DNA of 64,000 nucleotides from Branchiostoma floridae (Eukaryota; Chordata; Leptocardii; Amphioxiformes; Branchiostomatidae): contig NC_049994.1 of NCBI RefSeq assembly GCF_000003815.2, positions 17,084,789 to 17,148,788 of the forward strand, in the 5' to 3' direction. Below the pieces are notes generated by a model. That model did not search any database. It was given only the letters and a program-made list of their open reading frames with translations, and was not told the DNA's origin. Numbering within the stretch: position 1 is the stretch's first letter; every line of letters begins with the position of its first letter. The translations under genes and the position numbers were made by a program. This document shows, piece after piece, positions 52,936-63,869 of this stretch.

Positions 52936-53069
52936 TGATACGCTGGTACTTTTGGAAGCTCCGCCCAGAACTGGTGACTCCATGGACGCGTCTGTTTGTG
53001 TGGGCCTGTTACACCGTCCATCAGCTGCTGGCCTGGTGGCTCCTGTACCTGGCACAGGTGAACAAACAG
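52936..53069 (+). CDS. Multi-pass membrane protein, exon 4 (TM2)
   Basis: 134 nt, phase 1 to 0, encoding IRWYFWKLRPELVTPWTRLF, VWACYTVHQLLAWWLLYLAQ and VNKQ. Its last 49 bases and the adjoining intron are repeated in tandem (53021-53440), so several copies of the donor AAACAG|GTGAGC exist. I use the first. Confidence 0.7.
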
Positions 53070-53440
53070 GTGAGCTAACACTTACAGGTGAGCTAACCCT
53101 ACACCTTCTATCAGCTGCTGGCCTGGTGGCTCCTGTACCTGGCACAGGTGAACAAACAGGTGAGCTAACACTTACAGGTGAGCTAACCCTACACCTTCTA
53201 TCAGCTGCTGGCCTGGTGGCTCCTGTACCTGGCACAGGTGAACAAACAGGTGAGCTAACACTTACAGGTGAGTTAACCCTACACCTTCTATCAGCTGCTG
53301 GCCTGGTGGCTTCTGTACCTGGCACAGGTGAACAAACAGGTGAGCTAACACTTACAGGTGAGCTAACCCTACACCATGGCCTCAGGTGGCTCCAGTACCT
53401 GGCAAAGGTGAACAACCAGGTGAGGTACATGTAGTTATAA
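53021..53440 (+). repeat. 90-bp minisatellite spanning an exon-intron boundary
   Basis: Four near-identical 90-bp units start at 53021, 53111, 53201 and 53291, and a degenerate fifth follows. Each unit holds the 3' end of exon 4 (tcagctgctggcctggtggc, then ctgtacctggcacaggtgaa) plus 41 bases of intron (gtgagctaacacttacaggt). Each copy carries donor-like sites and an acceptor-like ttacag. The long open frames here on both strands are repeat artefacts. Confidence 0.95.
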
Positions 53441-53541
53441 CCTAACACATTGGGTAACAGTCTACTTCAATAGTTAGTAGAGGCACCATTTAGTTCCTTT
53501 AAATAAACAAATACCTGAAAACATATGAATTTCTATTACAG

Positions 53542-53667
53542 TCACAGAAGGGAAAGAAGTACTCCACACAGCTGAGTAAGTACAACTGGGCAGCTGTGGC
53601 CGTGCACACCTTCTTCCACATGCTGCACCTGGCGCAAACTCACCTGACGTACGACGCTACCGCACAG
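53542..53667 (+). CDS. Multi-pass membrane protein, exon 5 (TM3)
   Basis: 126 nt, phase 0 to 0, encoding SQKGKKYSTQLSKYNWAAVA, VHTFFHMLHLAQTHLTYDAT and AQ. The helix carries four histidines (HTFFHMLHLAQTH), an arrangement that could bind a metal or heme inside the membrane (inference only). Confidence 0.75.
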
Positions 53668-54162
53668 GTGAGAGAAGTGCACGTGCAACACATGACTTGT
53701 ACCTGTCTTTTTTGAATGGCCCAAGAAATAAAAAATGTCTGGTGTGTCAAAGTTTCAGAAAGTTTTTTTTTCAAAGCCCCCCAAAACATTTCAAAGTGGC
53801 AAAAGATGTATAAAAGCCTGAAAGTTCAGGTTTGCTTTAGAAATAAACAGCACGTAGTTTAAAAAAAAAGGTAGTTGTCTTTTTGACCAACTGAAACACT
53901 TGTTAATCAAATTGTTAGTCAAAAATTAGCCTCCATAGAGAGCCTGCTATGGAGGCTAGTCAAAAATAGTCTACAAAGTAAAGTCTTCTCTTTTTAAGTC
54001 AACCTTACAGTAAATGTGGAATTCATACCACTTTCTTCTCACCAAAGAATAAAATCACTGAAGTAAATGAATTCAGTGCCACCATGGACAATATCATTGT
54101 ATCTTGCAGAACAGAACTATTTCAGTAAAAAGATCATGTTGCAGCTTTCTTCATCCTTCCAG

Positions 54163-54277
54163 GACGTGTCCATATTCAGCTCACAGGGCTCTGTTATTGT
54201 GGCCCTCCTGTTGATGATGGTGGTCGAGTTTCAGGACAGAGGAGTGCTCTTTGGCTGGCCCTCCGGCAGCAGTACAG
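54163..54277 (+). CDS. Multi-pass membrane protein, exon 6 (TM4)
   Basis: 115 nt, phase 0 to 1, encoding DVSIFSSQGSVIVALLLMMV then VEFQDRGVLFGWPSGSST. One helix followed by a short loop. Acceptor TTCCAG, donor GTACAT. Confidence 0.72.
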
Positions 54278-54311
54278 GTACATGCTATATCTTCTTCTTC
54301 TTATGTGCTTA

Positions 54312-55400
54312 ACATACATGTAACTAGAGTTCGGCGACCTCATACCTCCATGAAAATTTAGAGCTTTCGTAAATTTCATGTAATTGACTAACACATTAAC
54401 ATAATTCATGCATGATGTTGTTAATCATTGAGTAACGTACACATGTCACAATTATAAAATTCCCATTATCAATCATTAAGTGGCTTTGCAATTTTTACAT
54501 AAATTATGCAAATAAGTTCCTCATTACCATATTTGGTATCTGCTTATATTCCACCTATCATAATTAACATGTATTACATGTATTAAGGTCTAGTTATTGA
54601 AAACAATGAAACAATACAATTTCCTCATTAATTATGCAAATTAAGTCCTCATTTGCATAACATGCATATCATTATGAACATCTTTGCCCAAGCTACCTGC
54701 ATGCCTAAAATGCAAGCAACCCGTCGTTCCTTTCTGCAGTTATCCTCTTTGGAGTGTCTTGACAAAAACGCCTCTGCAGTTCCACAATTAAATGTTAGGG
54801 GACTGAGACTTACCCCACTTTTTCATGACGCTAAAAGCTATCTACCACCCAAATGTCACGACCATAGCACGTCCGCGACAAGAGATACATTGAAAAAACT
54901 CCTATGATAGAATATTCTCATTAATTATGCAAATGTACGCCTATTTTGCATAATTAGTATTTATCTTGTACAACATTGTCTAAGGTACCTACATACCAAA
55001 AATCATGAAAATCCGTTGTTCCCTTCTTGAGTTATCCTCGTCAGAAGTTTTTGACAAAAATGCCCCTGCTTTCCCAAAACTAGCCGCTAGGGGGCCCAAA
55101 CTTATGTCGCTTCTTCCTGAGCACAAGAGCTATCTTACACCTTAAAATCGTGACCATAGCATGTTCAGAACACCGAGATAGCACAACCGGAAGTTGCGCT
55201 GCAGTACCAAGGGAAGTCGCTAGGTGGTCCAAAATCTAATCATTTCCAGCTTATATCACACACTACCAACACACCAAGTATGAAACCTATTCACCCAGCC
55301 GTTCTTGAGTTATCTTGTTTACACACACACAGACACACACACAGACAAACGTGGGGTGAAATATAACCTCCATGACATTTAATGGAGGTAACTAGGTTGA
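54312..55400. mobile_element. Non-autonomous element in intron 6
   Basis: Starts at about agttcggcgacctcatacct and ends with tataacctccatgacattta then atggaggtaac. Inside are two diverged copies of a block with ttgacaaaaacgcctctgc/ttgacaaaaatgcccctgc and cacgaccatagcacgt/cgtgaccatagcatgt, several cttgagttatcctc words and an (AC)n run at 55320-55350. The end can form a hairpin (cctccatgacatttaatggagg). No ORF. Class uncertain. Confidence 0.6.
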
Positions 55401-55574
55401 GGGATCTAAGCACGGTATGTAAGATGTGCACAAGACAGTATGTTTTGGTACACTTGCACTGTTTTTTATAAGTGCAGCTTGTTCTTTAACGTGCTCAAGA
55501 TGTGGCTCCCCCATTTAACGTCCTAAAAAACACTCCCTCTTTTCAAATGCATTAAAGTTCTGTTTTCTCATCAG

Positions 55575-55782
55575 ACTACATGGGAAGAACCTTGAGGTCA
55601 TCGACCCGCAGGTCGGTGACCCTGATCAGGAAGTACCACGGTTACGTCATTATGTGGGCGGCGGTGTACACCCTCTGGTATCATCCGATGGAAAACACGC
55701 TGGGTCACGTGATGGGGTTTATGAACACCTGGATCTTCATGTTGCAGGGTGGCCTGGTCTACACAGACATGCACCTCAATAA
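55575..55782 (+). CDS. Multi-pass membrane protein, exon 7 (TM5-TM6)
   Basis: 208 nt, phase 1 to 2, encoding YMGRTLRSSTRRSVTLIRKY, HGYVIMWAAVYTLWYHPMEN, TLGHVMGFMNTWIFMLQGGL and VYTDMHLN. Two helices with His at HGY, WYHPMENTLGH and DMH. The basic LRSSTRR loop suggests a cytosolic side. Confidence 0.78.
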
Positions 55783-56468
55783 GTGAGCTCTCCTATCCAT
55801 ACACATCCAATTATTCAACCTTGTATTTGCATTCTTCCAGCTACAGTTTGCTCCAACAACTAGAAAGTGGAATACTAGTAGTTGTCCCCATTGAAAAGTT
55901 CAGTCCTTAAGGCCTGCATTATTTTGAATATTTCTCAGCTGGAACATCCAAATATCTGTCTGCACCCTGTTATAATTACCATACAGAGGATCGTGCAACT
56001 GAGAGCTTACATGTATCAGGGCTCTCGCGAATATCATTTGAATATTCACCTTAGATATTTAATCTCATCTGGTCCCTATGAATGGGGGCAGACTATTCTT
56101 CGAGGAAGCGAATTAGGGAGCAATACAGAGAATAAGATGAATGCCAGGCTGGCAGGGCTTGTCTAGAAAAATAAGACATGGAAGCATAACAACTGGCATA
56201 GCAGCTGTGTTAGCTTTTGTTATACAACATCAGTTGCCAGTGCAACCTTTTCAAGGGGAAAGTGGTGGGATCAGAATGCCTTGGAAAAAAGTTTTAGAAT
56301 TTGACAGCTTGAACAGCAGTTTCTATTTTGTGTCATTTGATTTCTAGATTCTATGCTCAGCTTAATCTGAGATGTTCAGAACCTGGGTACAATTTTTTGT
56401 GTCTTATCTGATGGTTAGCTGGTAAATTGGATAATTTAGAAGTGGTAAATGACTTTTTGTGATTCCAG

Positions 56469-56598
56469 ATATTGGCGCTTTGTGCTGGAGACCTGGGTGG
56501 CGGTGCACGGGGCCATCGTGGCCTACCAGACAGGAGGGCCTACAGGGTACTGGCCCATGTTCACTTTCGGTTTCAGCGCCCTCGTGGTCTTCACCCAG
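56469..56598 (+). CDS. Multi-pass membrane protein, exon 8 (TM7)
   Basis: 130 nt, phase 2 to 0, encoding YWRFVLETWVAVHGAIVAYQ, TGGPTGYWPMFTFGFSALVV and FTQ. Acceptor TTCCAG, donor GTACTG. Confidence 0.76.
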
Positions 56599-56644
56599 GT
56601 ACTGCAACCATATTTGTGCCATACTTGAAAACGTATGTTTTGCT

Positions 56645-56896
56645 TTAAGGTGGTATCTCGCTGCACTTGGTGCACCGGTGTGGCACTGCGGTGTTCGTTC
56701 ACTGTGACACTGTTGAGTTATTTTTGCTAATTTATAATAATATAGATATTGCGCAATACGTAAAAGTATGACTTACAAGACAACAAAATATACAAATGTA
56801 AGAAAATGAATTCTTTATCTCTGAAATTCGTTGAATAATATTTTGAAGCCCGCAGTGCCACACTGGTGCCCCAAGTGTAGTGACATACCACCTTAA
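56645..56896. mobile_element. TTAA-flanked MITE (piggyBac-like)
   Basis: TTAA at 56645-56648 and 56893-56896 flank a 244-bp insert with inverted ends ggtggtat and ataccacc. Imperfect arms continue inward (cgctgcacttggtgcaccgg, tgtggcactgcgg against ccgcagtgccacactggtgc). TTAA target duplication is the signature of piggyBac transposition. It lies in intron 8. No ORF. Confidence 0.85.
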
Positions 56897-56944
56897 TACT
56901 GTAATAGTACGGTTCAAGTGCCGCCAAACGGATCAAAACAGGTC

Positions 56945-57065
56945 TGACCCTTTTGGCATACGGTTTGGCTTATTGGGTTTGTTATCTGGCGACCAGGGTT
57001 TGAATCCTAGGAGCTAGGAGACTGTTTCTACTTGACTCTTACATTGGTTCCCATGCCGACGCTGT
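56945..57065 (+). repeat. Degenerate SINE head
   Basis: A B-box-like gggtttgaatcctagg follows ttgttatctggcgaccag. The layout matches other tRNA-derived SINEs in the window. Confidence 0.45.
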
Positions 57066-57166
57066 AACAGACTAGATGTGTACCTCTTTTATATTTCTAA
57101 ATTTTTGGTCTCTTTTTTTTTCATTAAAGATTTTTCTAACCATATTTATCCTGTTCTATTGTCCAG

Positions 57167-57613
57167 TTGTTCACACTGCCATTCTGGAAGCAACTCCCCA
57201 CATGGACACGTTACGTCCCTGCCTTGGTCTACCTCGCCATCACCCTCCACACCTACAGCAGTCTGCCTGATGAGAACGGCCGGCTATGGACCAGGCTATG
57301 GGAACCCATCGTTATTCCACTCAACCAGTACTTCTTTGCACTGGCCATATGTGGTCTTGTGACCCTATGTCTTAACATTGAGAGCAAATTTAACGCTTCT
57401 TTCATACACAAGAGCTTGGTTCAAGTAGAGTATGTTGGTTGCATCATTGGATTTCTTCTGTTGTACCTAGCTAAGGTTGTTTTTTCATGGGCCTACCAGT
57501 ACTATGATGCACAGCTACCGGGGAACCCAATGGTCTATTTTGTAGGTGTTTTCACCCCCAGTGCTATTGTTGCCAGCTTTTTTATTAAGCGTTTGGTTGA
57601 AGGCAAGGTTTGA
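57167..57613 (+). CDS. Multi-pass membrane protein, exon 9 (last TMs and C-terminus)
   Basis: 447 nt including the stop. It encodes LFTLPFWKQLPTWTRYVPAL, VYLAITLHTYSSLPDENGRL, PLNQYFFALAICGLVTLCLN, YVGCIIGFLLLYLAKVVFSW and FFIKRLVEGKV. Three to four helices, ending in a short cytosolic tail with a dilysine-type distribution (KRLVEGKV is not a strict KKXX). Acceptor GTCCAG. Confidence 0.8.
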   Translation: MFTLPFWKQLPTWTRYVPALVYLAITLHTYSSLPDENGRLWTRLWEPIVIPLNQYFFALAICGLVTLCLNIESKFNASFIHKSLVQVEYVGCIIGFLLLYLAKVVFSWAYQYYDAQLPGNPMVYFVGVFTPSAIVASFFIKRLVEGKV

Positions 57614-57698
57614 GCCATTGAATTATTAAATGGAATATTCTAGGTGTTCAATATATCCAAGTTCCCAAACAGAATAGCAGAGACTGTATAAAGTGTAT

Positions 57699-57704
57699 AA
57701 TAAA
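57699..57704 (+). terminator. Polyadenylation signal of the membrane-protein gene
   Basis: AATAAA 86 bases after the stop codon, the first consensus signal downstream. No other gene would use it on this strand. Confidence 0.55.
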
Positions 57705-57800
57705 AATCGGAGCGAACTACTATCCAGATGGTACCCAAGCTACTGTCCATTTTGATCAACTTCAAGTCCTTTGAGTGACCACTATACAAAGGTCTGACTG

Positions 57801-58076
57801 CAGGGCTCGAAATACCACCTGCATATGCAGGATAGTGCAGGTAAAATTGGAGCTGTGCAGGTATTTCTGGTGTCTACCTGCATTTGTTATTAGGGTGCAT
57901 TTACTGTTACAACCTATAAATTATAAAAGAAAAAATAGCAATAGTTCCTGAACAAATTTTGTATGATCCATACTTCCTAAATTCAGAGTGGTGCAGGTAA
58001 AATTTGTCTGGTGCAGGTAATTTTCAATGTTACCTGCACCAGTGCGGTATGCAGAACAAAAGTATTTTGAGCCCTG
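57801..58076. mobile_element. MITE with CAGGGCTCGAAAT ends
   Basis: Inverted ends cagggctcgaaata and tattttgagccctg, about 276 bp. Possible 5-bp target duplication gactg/aactg with one mismatch. The interior has palindromic tgcaggtaaa and ttacctgca words. It is related to the larger element at 60071-60805; hAT-type ends are suggested by CAGGG. Confidence 0.75.
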
Positions 58077-58079
58077 AAC

Positions 58080-59899
58080 TGTAAGCGCAACTATGTTGTA
58101 CACCCACTATGCCTAATGATATGAAAGTTTAAAATGAAACATAAGTCAAAACAGCTACAGCTGGAAGAATATAATATTTAACTGTTTTATTACAGAAGGC
58201 TGAATAGGCTATATTTTTAATGTATCCATGTAACAACGATGTAAGGCCTAGAGAAAAAAATGTTCTGTTTCCAATTACTTTACCAACCCTAGAAAACAGC
58301 TGTCCAATCTATCCTTTCTAGGAGAAGGTTGACTGCTGGCAAGGGATTTAAAATTTCAATCTGACATCTAAGTAATGAAAATGTGGTAGTACCATTTTCT
58401 TACATATTTTCCTCATATTTTTTTGCAATAGAAATTGTGTTGTACAATGTATATCTGTATAATTAGAATAAATGTTGAAAATACCAATGTTCTGATGCAA
58501 TTTTCTCTGACGTTGTAAAACAGTATTCAATGGATCCCCTTCACCCAAAATTTGAAAAAAAGATACCTATTTTTTTCAGAACAGTGATCAGAAACACAAT
58601 ATTAATTTTCTTAGGCCTTACACAAATATTTCTGCAATAACAAACACATCAAAATCTTGTTTCATACAATCTCCCTGCCATTCACACATTTAACTTGGAT
58701 GCATCTTTAAAAAACAAACACTACTACACTTTTACTTTTGCAATATAGGAGAGGCAAATATCAAGAAAAGTCATCAAAAGGCAAAGAAATTCTGAATCAA
58801 CAATTAGTGTAAAACAGCAATGTCCAAATCTTTATGTAACATACTCCTTTCATCGTTCTGAGTCAAAAATGTTAAAATATATAAGTCACTACACCAAAAA
58901 GCAAAACAAGCTTGATACAAATTTACAGGTGTATTAAGAGATCACATCTAACTGGTGGAGATTCCATTATCAAATTAGATTTTACTTGTTTTTTATAAAA
59001 CACTTTTTACAAATTTTACAAGTTTAGAAAGAAAGCATATTGGTTAAAAATATCATCTTCACAGTGTCAAAAGTTGATCCTACTGACCTTACATTTAAAA
59101 TACTTTAAATGCATTTGGGAAAATATCAAAATAAGGTTTGAATAGTCTTTCATATAGCGAAGAGTTCTACCCAAACTGGAACCCTAAAACAAACAACCAA
59201 CAGCAACAAAATGGTCACAAGGTATGAAATTCTGCCAATTTACAGTAGCTAAAATCCAGAGATGACAGGGTGGAATGTAGAGGAACATTTTGCAGCTATA
59301 ACTTCTGAGAAGGGGTCCTCATTAATGTGACACTATCAAAGATGACTTCATCCAATACTGCAAGCTGGCAATAAGAGTTTTGCTATGGCCAGATAACAAG
59401 GAAAGAAGTAACACTAACAGATGATGTTTGTATTTTTTCTATTATATTTTGATAGTATAATAAAAAAAAATCGGTATGTTGTTACTCTGCGTCTTGTCTG
59501 GTCAAAATTGTTGGCCTCATGTTTATAAGGGGCTGTTTCCCTTCCTTTTTGACTATTGCATGTTATCTGTAGTCATCCTAAACATCACATTTGTGTAGAC
59601 CTTAGGGTAGGCAACACCTCAGTATTTCTGTGTTCTCGAATGTAAAAGGATAACCTTGGACTGTAATCAAAATAAAAACAATAGTTTAACAGGAAAGTCT
59701 GATCCTTGGTACACACATTATAAAAAGTGTATCGTTCACATTTTCCTCCCGAACTGTTTTATCTTGGTCTCTTGTAGAACTTTTTCCAATAAAAAAATTG
59801 ACTGAGAAACAAGAACAATCAGTGTGGCCATCAGCGAAGATCCTACTCACAACAGCGACCGCTGGTTCCCCCTGTCCACCAGTGTTTGTCAGTCCCTCT
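58080..59899 (-). other. 3' UTR and downstream region of cdk2
   Basis: AT-rich, with no exon on either strand. Several minus-strand AATAAA words exist (plus-strand TTTATT, for example about 58187-58192), so the polyadenylation site cannot be fixed. Confidence 0.5.
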
Positions 59900-60007
59900 T
59901 CACCCCTTCAGGTTGGGAACCTCTATTTTTCTCACGTCGTGGAAGTACACGTGGTTGATCGCTGCCTTGGCAGAGATGCGCTTGTTGGGCTCATATAGCA
60001 ACATTTG
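59900..60007 (-). CDS. cdk2: cdk2 last exon: C-terminal lobe end of cyclin-dependent kinase 2
   Basis: 108 nt, phase 0, encoding [20 protein letters not shown] then [15 protein letters not shown] and stop. It corresponds to the conserved CDK2 tail after LLS ([21 protein letters not shown]). [10 protein letters not shown] is the CDK2/CDK3 form; CDK1 has PAKRISGKMA. CDK2 phosphorylates cell-cycle substrates with cyclins E and A in the nucleus; this exon forms the end of the C-lobe. Acceptor CTGCAG at 60008-60013. The last residues (EVPNLKG) differ from vertebrate PHLRL, as expected for a variable tail. Confidence 0.9.
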   Translation of the reverse strand, partial: QMLLYEPNKRISAKAAINHVYFHDVRKIEVPNLKG

Positions 60008-60070
60008 CTGCAGTTGGGAAAATATTTGTTATGAGTGTTTCAAAACATTATCATAAACCTACATACTAGC

Positions 60071-60805
60071 CAGGGCTCGAAATACACTTTTCAGTCAACT
60101 TGCACCAGTGCAAGTTAAGCCAAAGGTAACTTGCACCAAAAGAAACTTACTTGCACAACCCAAAATAGTGAACTGTTAACCCTTTATTCTTCTTCTGAAA
60201 ATTTGCAAATATATGGGGATACATAAAGACCACATGTTTGGATATTTGTTTTCCAAAGCGTATTTTATTTTGGATTTCAAATTGTACAACAAATGTGAAT
60301 TTAGGCTTAATTTAAGACAATTCAATGTCTACAACTTGATAAGATCAATAGATTTCTTCTGGACTCTTCGAGTGACTTCCATCACTATTCTTAACCATCG
60401 CTAGAACAACTCAATACAAACACATATAACTGGAAAATCCAGTACTGTTGATCATATCAAAGTCACTAAATTGTATACAAAATGTATTTACTCATATGCA
60501 AATCAAGGTAAGACAACATCATAGGAATTATTGGCATTATAGAGATGGAATTGTCTTCAAATTTTGTTTACCTGGATGTCTAACCAAGTTTAGAAATAAC
60601 AAATTTAGGCTATTTTTTTATTCAGTGTTGTTTTCTTTTACCTTTCAATGGCAGACAATATTCTTGGTGTGTGTAAGCTTTTTCTAAAGTCAGGTATTAG
60701 TGGATAAAAGTAACTTGCACTGGTGCAAGTTTGGTCCAAACTTACTTGCACCACACCAATTTTACATGCACAAACTTGCATATGCATGTGGTATTTCGAG
60801 CCCTG
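60071..60805. mobile_element. 735-bp MITE with CAGGGCTCGAAAT ends and CTAGC target duplication
   Basis: Ends cagggctcgaaatac and gtatttcgagccctg are perfect inverted repeats. CTAGC precedes (60066-60070) and follows (60806-60810). The tandem intron copy at about 60905-60930 reads ctacatactagcataaaagt without the insert, an internal empty site confirming a 5-bp duplication. CAGGG ends suggest a hAT-like source. The subterminal cttgcaccagtgcaagtt is a near-palindrome. No ORF. Confidence 0.9.
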
Positions 60806-60995
60806 CTAGCATAAAATACATTTTACAATTTGAGTATGTTGGGCTTTTACAACAACATTTGCTGCGGTGGGGAAAATATTTGAGTGTTTGAAAACATCAT
60901 CATTAAACTACATACTAGCATAAAAGTACATTTTACAATTTGAGTATGTTGGGCTCATACAACAACATTTGCTGCAGTGGGGAAAATGAATATGA
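60806..60995. repeat. Tandem copies of the cdk2 last-exon acceptor region
   Basis: The minus-strand acceptor and exon start at 59985-60068 (ttgggctcatatagcaacat, ttgctgcagttgggaaaata) recur near 60838-60905 (ttgggcttttacaacaacat, ttgctgcggtggggaaaata) and near 60950-60990 (ttgggctcatacaacaacat, ttgctgcagtggggaaaatg). These are 5' fragments of the last exon with its splice site, two extra copies in the intron. One keeps the CTGCAG acceptor, the other has CCGCAG. Neither continues into a full exon. Confidence 0.85.
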
Positions 60996-60999
60996 ATGT

Positions 61000-62569
61000 T
61001 ACACCATTGACATAAATACTGCACCCAAAGGGTGTGAAAAATTGTTTCAGCTTGTCAGCATGTGTCTCTGTGTGTCTTTGTGTGTGTCTGTGTCTGTCTG
61101 TCTGTGTGCTTTTCTGTCTGCACAGGGTTCTAGCTAGCGCAAAGTTGCGTAGCGGCCCGCTACGTTAAAATTTTGGACCGCTACGCTCATTTTGGGGCCG
61201 CAACGCTTATTTTCAATACAAAGTAGCGGCATTTTGACTGTATTTATTTGTGCAATAATGCCAGATCAAATGTAAAAAAACGTTGGTTTCAGTTGTTTCA
61301 GAGGGAATCGCAATGAGCAAAACACAAATACATGTGCGGGCGCTGCCTGGCGTGACTTATCAGGTCCCATGTGCACAGAGCGCACCGCCGAGGCGGGTCT
61401 TCATGTTGCCCTCCCATATGTGGCAAGCCCAGAGCCATATTTGGGCTAGACTGGCTTATTACGACTTGCCGAGGGAGTGTCCTTGTATGACAATCTTTTT
61501 CGTGGAACTTGAAAAACTACAACTACAAATACGTTTCCTCCTCGTCCTCAACACTTTTTCCTCGTAACTTGCGCGCCTACCCTCACTAAACTGCATTAAT
61601 AATTTTTAAGAATAGAAAAAATAATAATCAGACACTTGTCCCTCATACACTTGGCACGTCCCGATCAGGCCGTGGGAGGCTGTTGAAAAAGTTCGTCACA
61701 GTAGCAGATACTTTTGGTCATTTTATCAAAGTAAAAACTAAACTAACAATATATAATGTGAAATATTTTTTAAAAGTTGGAGCACTGTTACCATCAGATA
61801 TGCTTTATGAGCATTTGTTTTTGTCATTTAATCATCAGATATTGTCAGTTCAGTCTTTGTTTTGGAAATTCCAAACGCCGTTTGTCCTCCCCAAAAGTAA
61901 ACCTGACTAGACAACACCCCCAAAAGGGCGGAGTCTGCACTGCCAGCAGGCTGGTGCCAGAGACTGTCTACTGTGTCTAGTGCAGTGGGCGGAGTCAAGT
62001 CTCTTTAGCCTCTAAAAAGTTTTGCCGCCAGCACGGCCCCAGTGCAGTGGGAGGAGCATTGTGCATACAAGCCATGGGAATGAATTTCCCTGGATGGACC
62101 CGCCTCATAGATGAATACATTAAACCATATTTGGTGTGTCTCAAAGGAACGTGTTTTCTTTCTATCTTCTGGTAGTGCCTAATGTTGACATCTACATATA
62201 CAGACATACTACTACATAAAGTTTGTTGCATTCTATTTGAATAGACATTGCCCAGTTGTCAACAGTTCATTAGGTTTGTGTCAACACTGATGAGCAAATG
62301 ATACCCTGTCAAACTGTTCAAGTGAAAGCACACACCTCTAGAGTTGACAGACTGTTACGTGCTACTGATCTTGTGCCCTTGGAAAAAGCACTTTACAAGA
62401 CTTTCCTCACCTTGAGCATGTTACGAAATCAAAAAGCGCCTCTTCGTGTAAGTGGACCAAACCTTACAGTCTATTCTCCAGGTTGACATCTTGAAAAAGT
62501 GATAGTCACCTGTTATGTCAATACTTCCCACCAATGTGGTAAACCTCAATAAATGGCAAGTCAACTTAC
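61000..62569. other. cdk2 penultimate intron, remaining part
   Basis: Contains a GT-rich run (61060-61110), a block with palindromic gtagcggcccgctac at about 61149-61163 that starts cagggttctagctagcgc (possible MITE end), and a SINE body fragment at about 62330-62410 (ctactgatcttgtgcccttg, aaaaagcactttac). No further exon is seen. Confidence 0.45.
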
Positions 62570-62703
62570 AGCGAAGAGTTCTGTTCCCTCGGGTTCCAGA
62601 CTGGCGAACAGTTTGGTGACGTCCTGTCGGGGCCAGCGCGGGAAGGTGGGTTTGTAGTCTGGTAGCTGGGACACACCGGGCCATGTCGTCTCATCGGGGG
62701 TGC
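62570..62703 (-). CDS. cdk2: cdk2 penultimate exon
   Basis: 134 nt, phase 1 to 0, encoding TPDETTWPGVSQLPDYKPTF, PRWPRQDVTKLFASLEPEGT and ELFA. GTPDE..WPGV..(L/M)PDYKP(T/S)FP.W.RQD is the CDK2 signature of the CMGC-insert region, the surface that contacts CKS proteins and phosphatase KAP in human CDK2. The split Gly codon is restored with the upstream exon. Acceptor TGGCAG, donor GTAAGT. Confidence 0.93.
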
Positions 62704-63869
62704 CTGCCACAAACAGATGAAAGGACACAACAAACAGAGTTTTTGATGATTTTAAGTTGAAATAGTGCATTCTAAGGTATCCAAAGAGGTCAAAATACTG
62801 TTACAGGGGTCATAGTAGAAGACTGTGACCACAGATGACCTGGTAGCATCCCTGGTCAATCAGAATTTCATGCCTGTCAGAGGATTTTTTACCCAGTGTA
62901 AGGGCGGCCAGAGCGTCAAATTTCTTGTTATTCTAAGAAAAGTGCGTCCAGATGACGCATTGACGCATGCCTGGCTAAAAGCCTGTCAACTACCTAACCT
63001 TAACATTTAGGTGCAAAGTAAAATTTTTGATGCCCAACATAAATATGCTGTGTACTAGTGTATACAGGAGAAACCAGACTGATGCGCATGGCACAAGAAA
63101 AGCGGATCCTGCGAAAAGAACTCTGCAACAGACCTGAGTCAGCTTACAGATGTGCCCTATGTGGCAGAGACTGTCATTCTCATATAGCCTACTATAGGAC
63201 TGTTTAGCCACAGTCGACGTTGTAGGGCTGATATCAATTAGGATTTTACCATGGTCAATATTGACTAAAGGAGGCCATATATATTGTATAAAGGAGTATT
63301 CTAGGTACAGCATGGCACCTACAGAACAAAACAATTGCTGTACAGTTCCAATTCAGGGTGCACAAAGGTCCAAACAATGCTTCTTGACATGACTTGACCT
63401 ACAGAACTGGTGTGTTTCACAATGAGATTTACTGCTTATGTTTCTATATAATATAGTTACAGAATCTAGAGGAGAAGGCTGCTGCAATGGTTTCTGAAAA
63501 TGCTGCTGCAAAAAAGGCAAGCTTCACACACATAACTTCTAGTACATGTTAATGTATGTACTTACCCTTCAGCCATCTAATGTCCTGAAGTTTGTCAGAA
63601 TGTAAGATATGACAAATTAGGAAAAAATTAAGCATATTTCAAAGAGAAAGTATATTTTCATATCACAGTCTGCATTTCTCCCCAAACATCTATGGATATC
63701 AAGACATTTGTTTAAAAACTTTCAGAACAACCAATGTTTGATGTACAAGAAAAATGACACAAATTAAAGTGTGTCTTTTTTAGATCACAAACGTTAACTG
63801 TCTGGACTGAAAAAGACTTCCAATCACTACAATCTAGAAGACATTAGGTCAGAAGAGAGGATGACTTAC
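62704..63869. other. cdk2 intron
   Basis: No exon, domain or recognisable repeat with clear boundaries was seen on either strand. Confidence 0.5.

Noticed and set aside
52952-53448. 160- and 174-residue repetitive proteins across the 90-bp minisatellite
   Set aside because: They read through a tandem exon-intron junction repeat in the wrong frames; the real exon ends at 53069.
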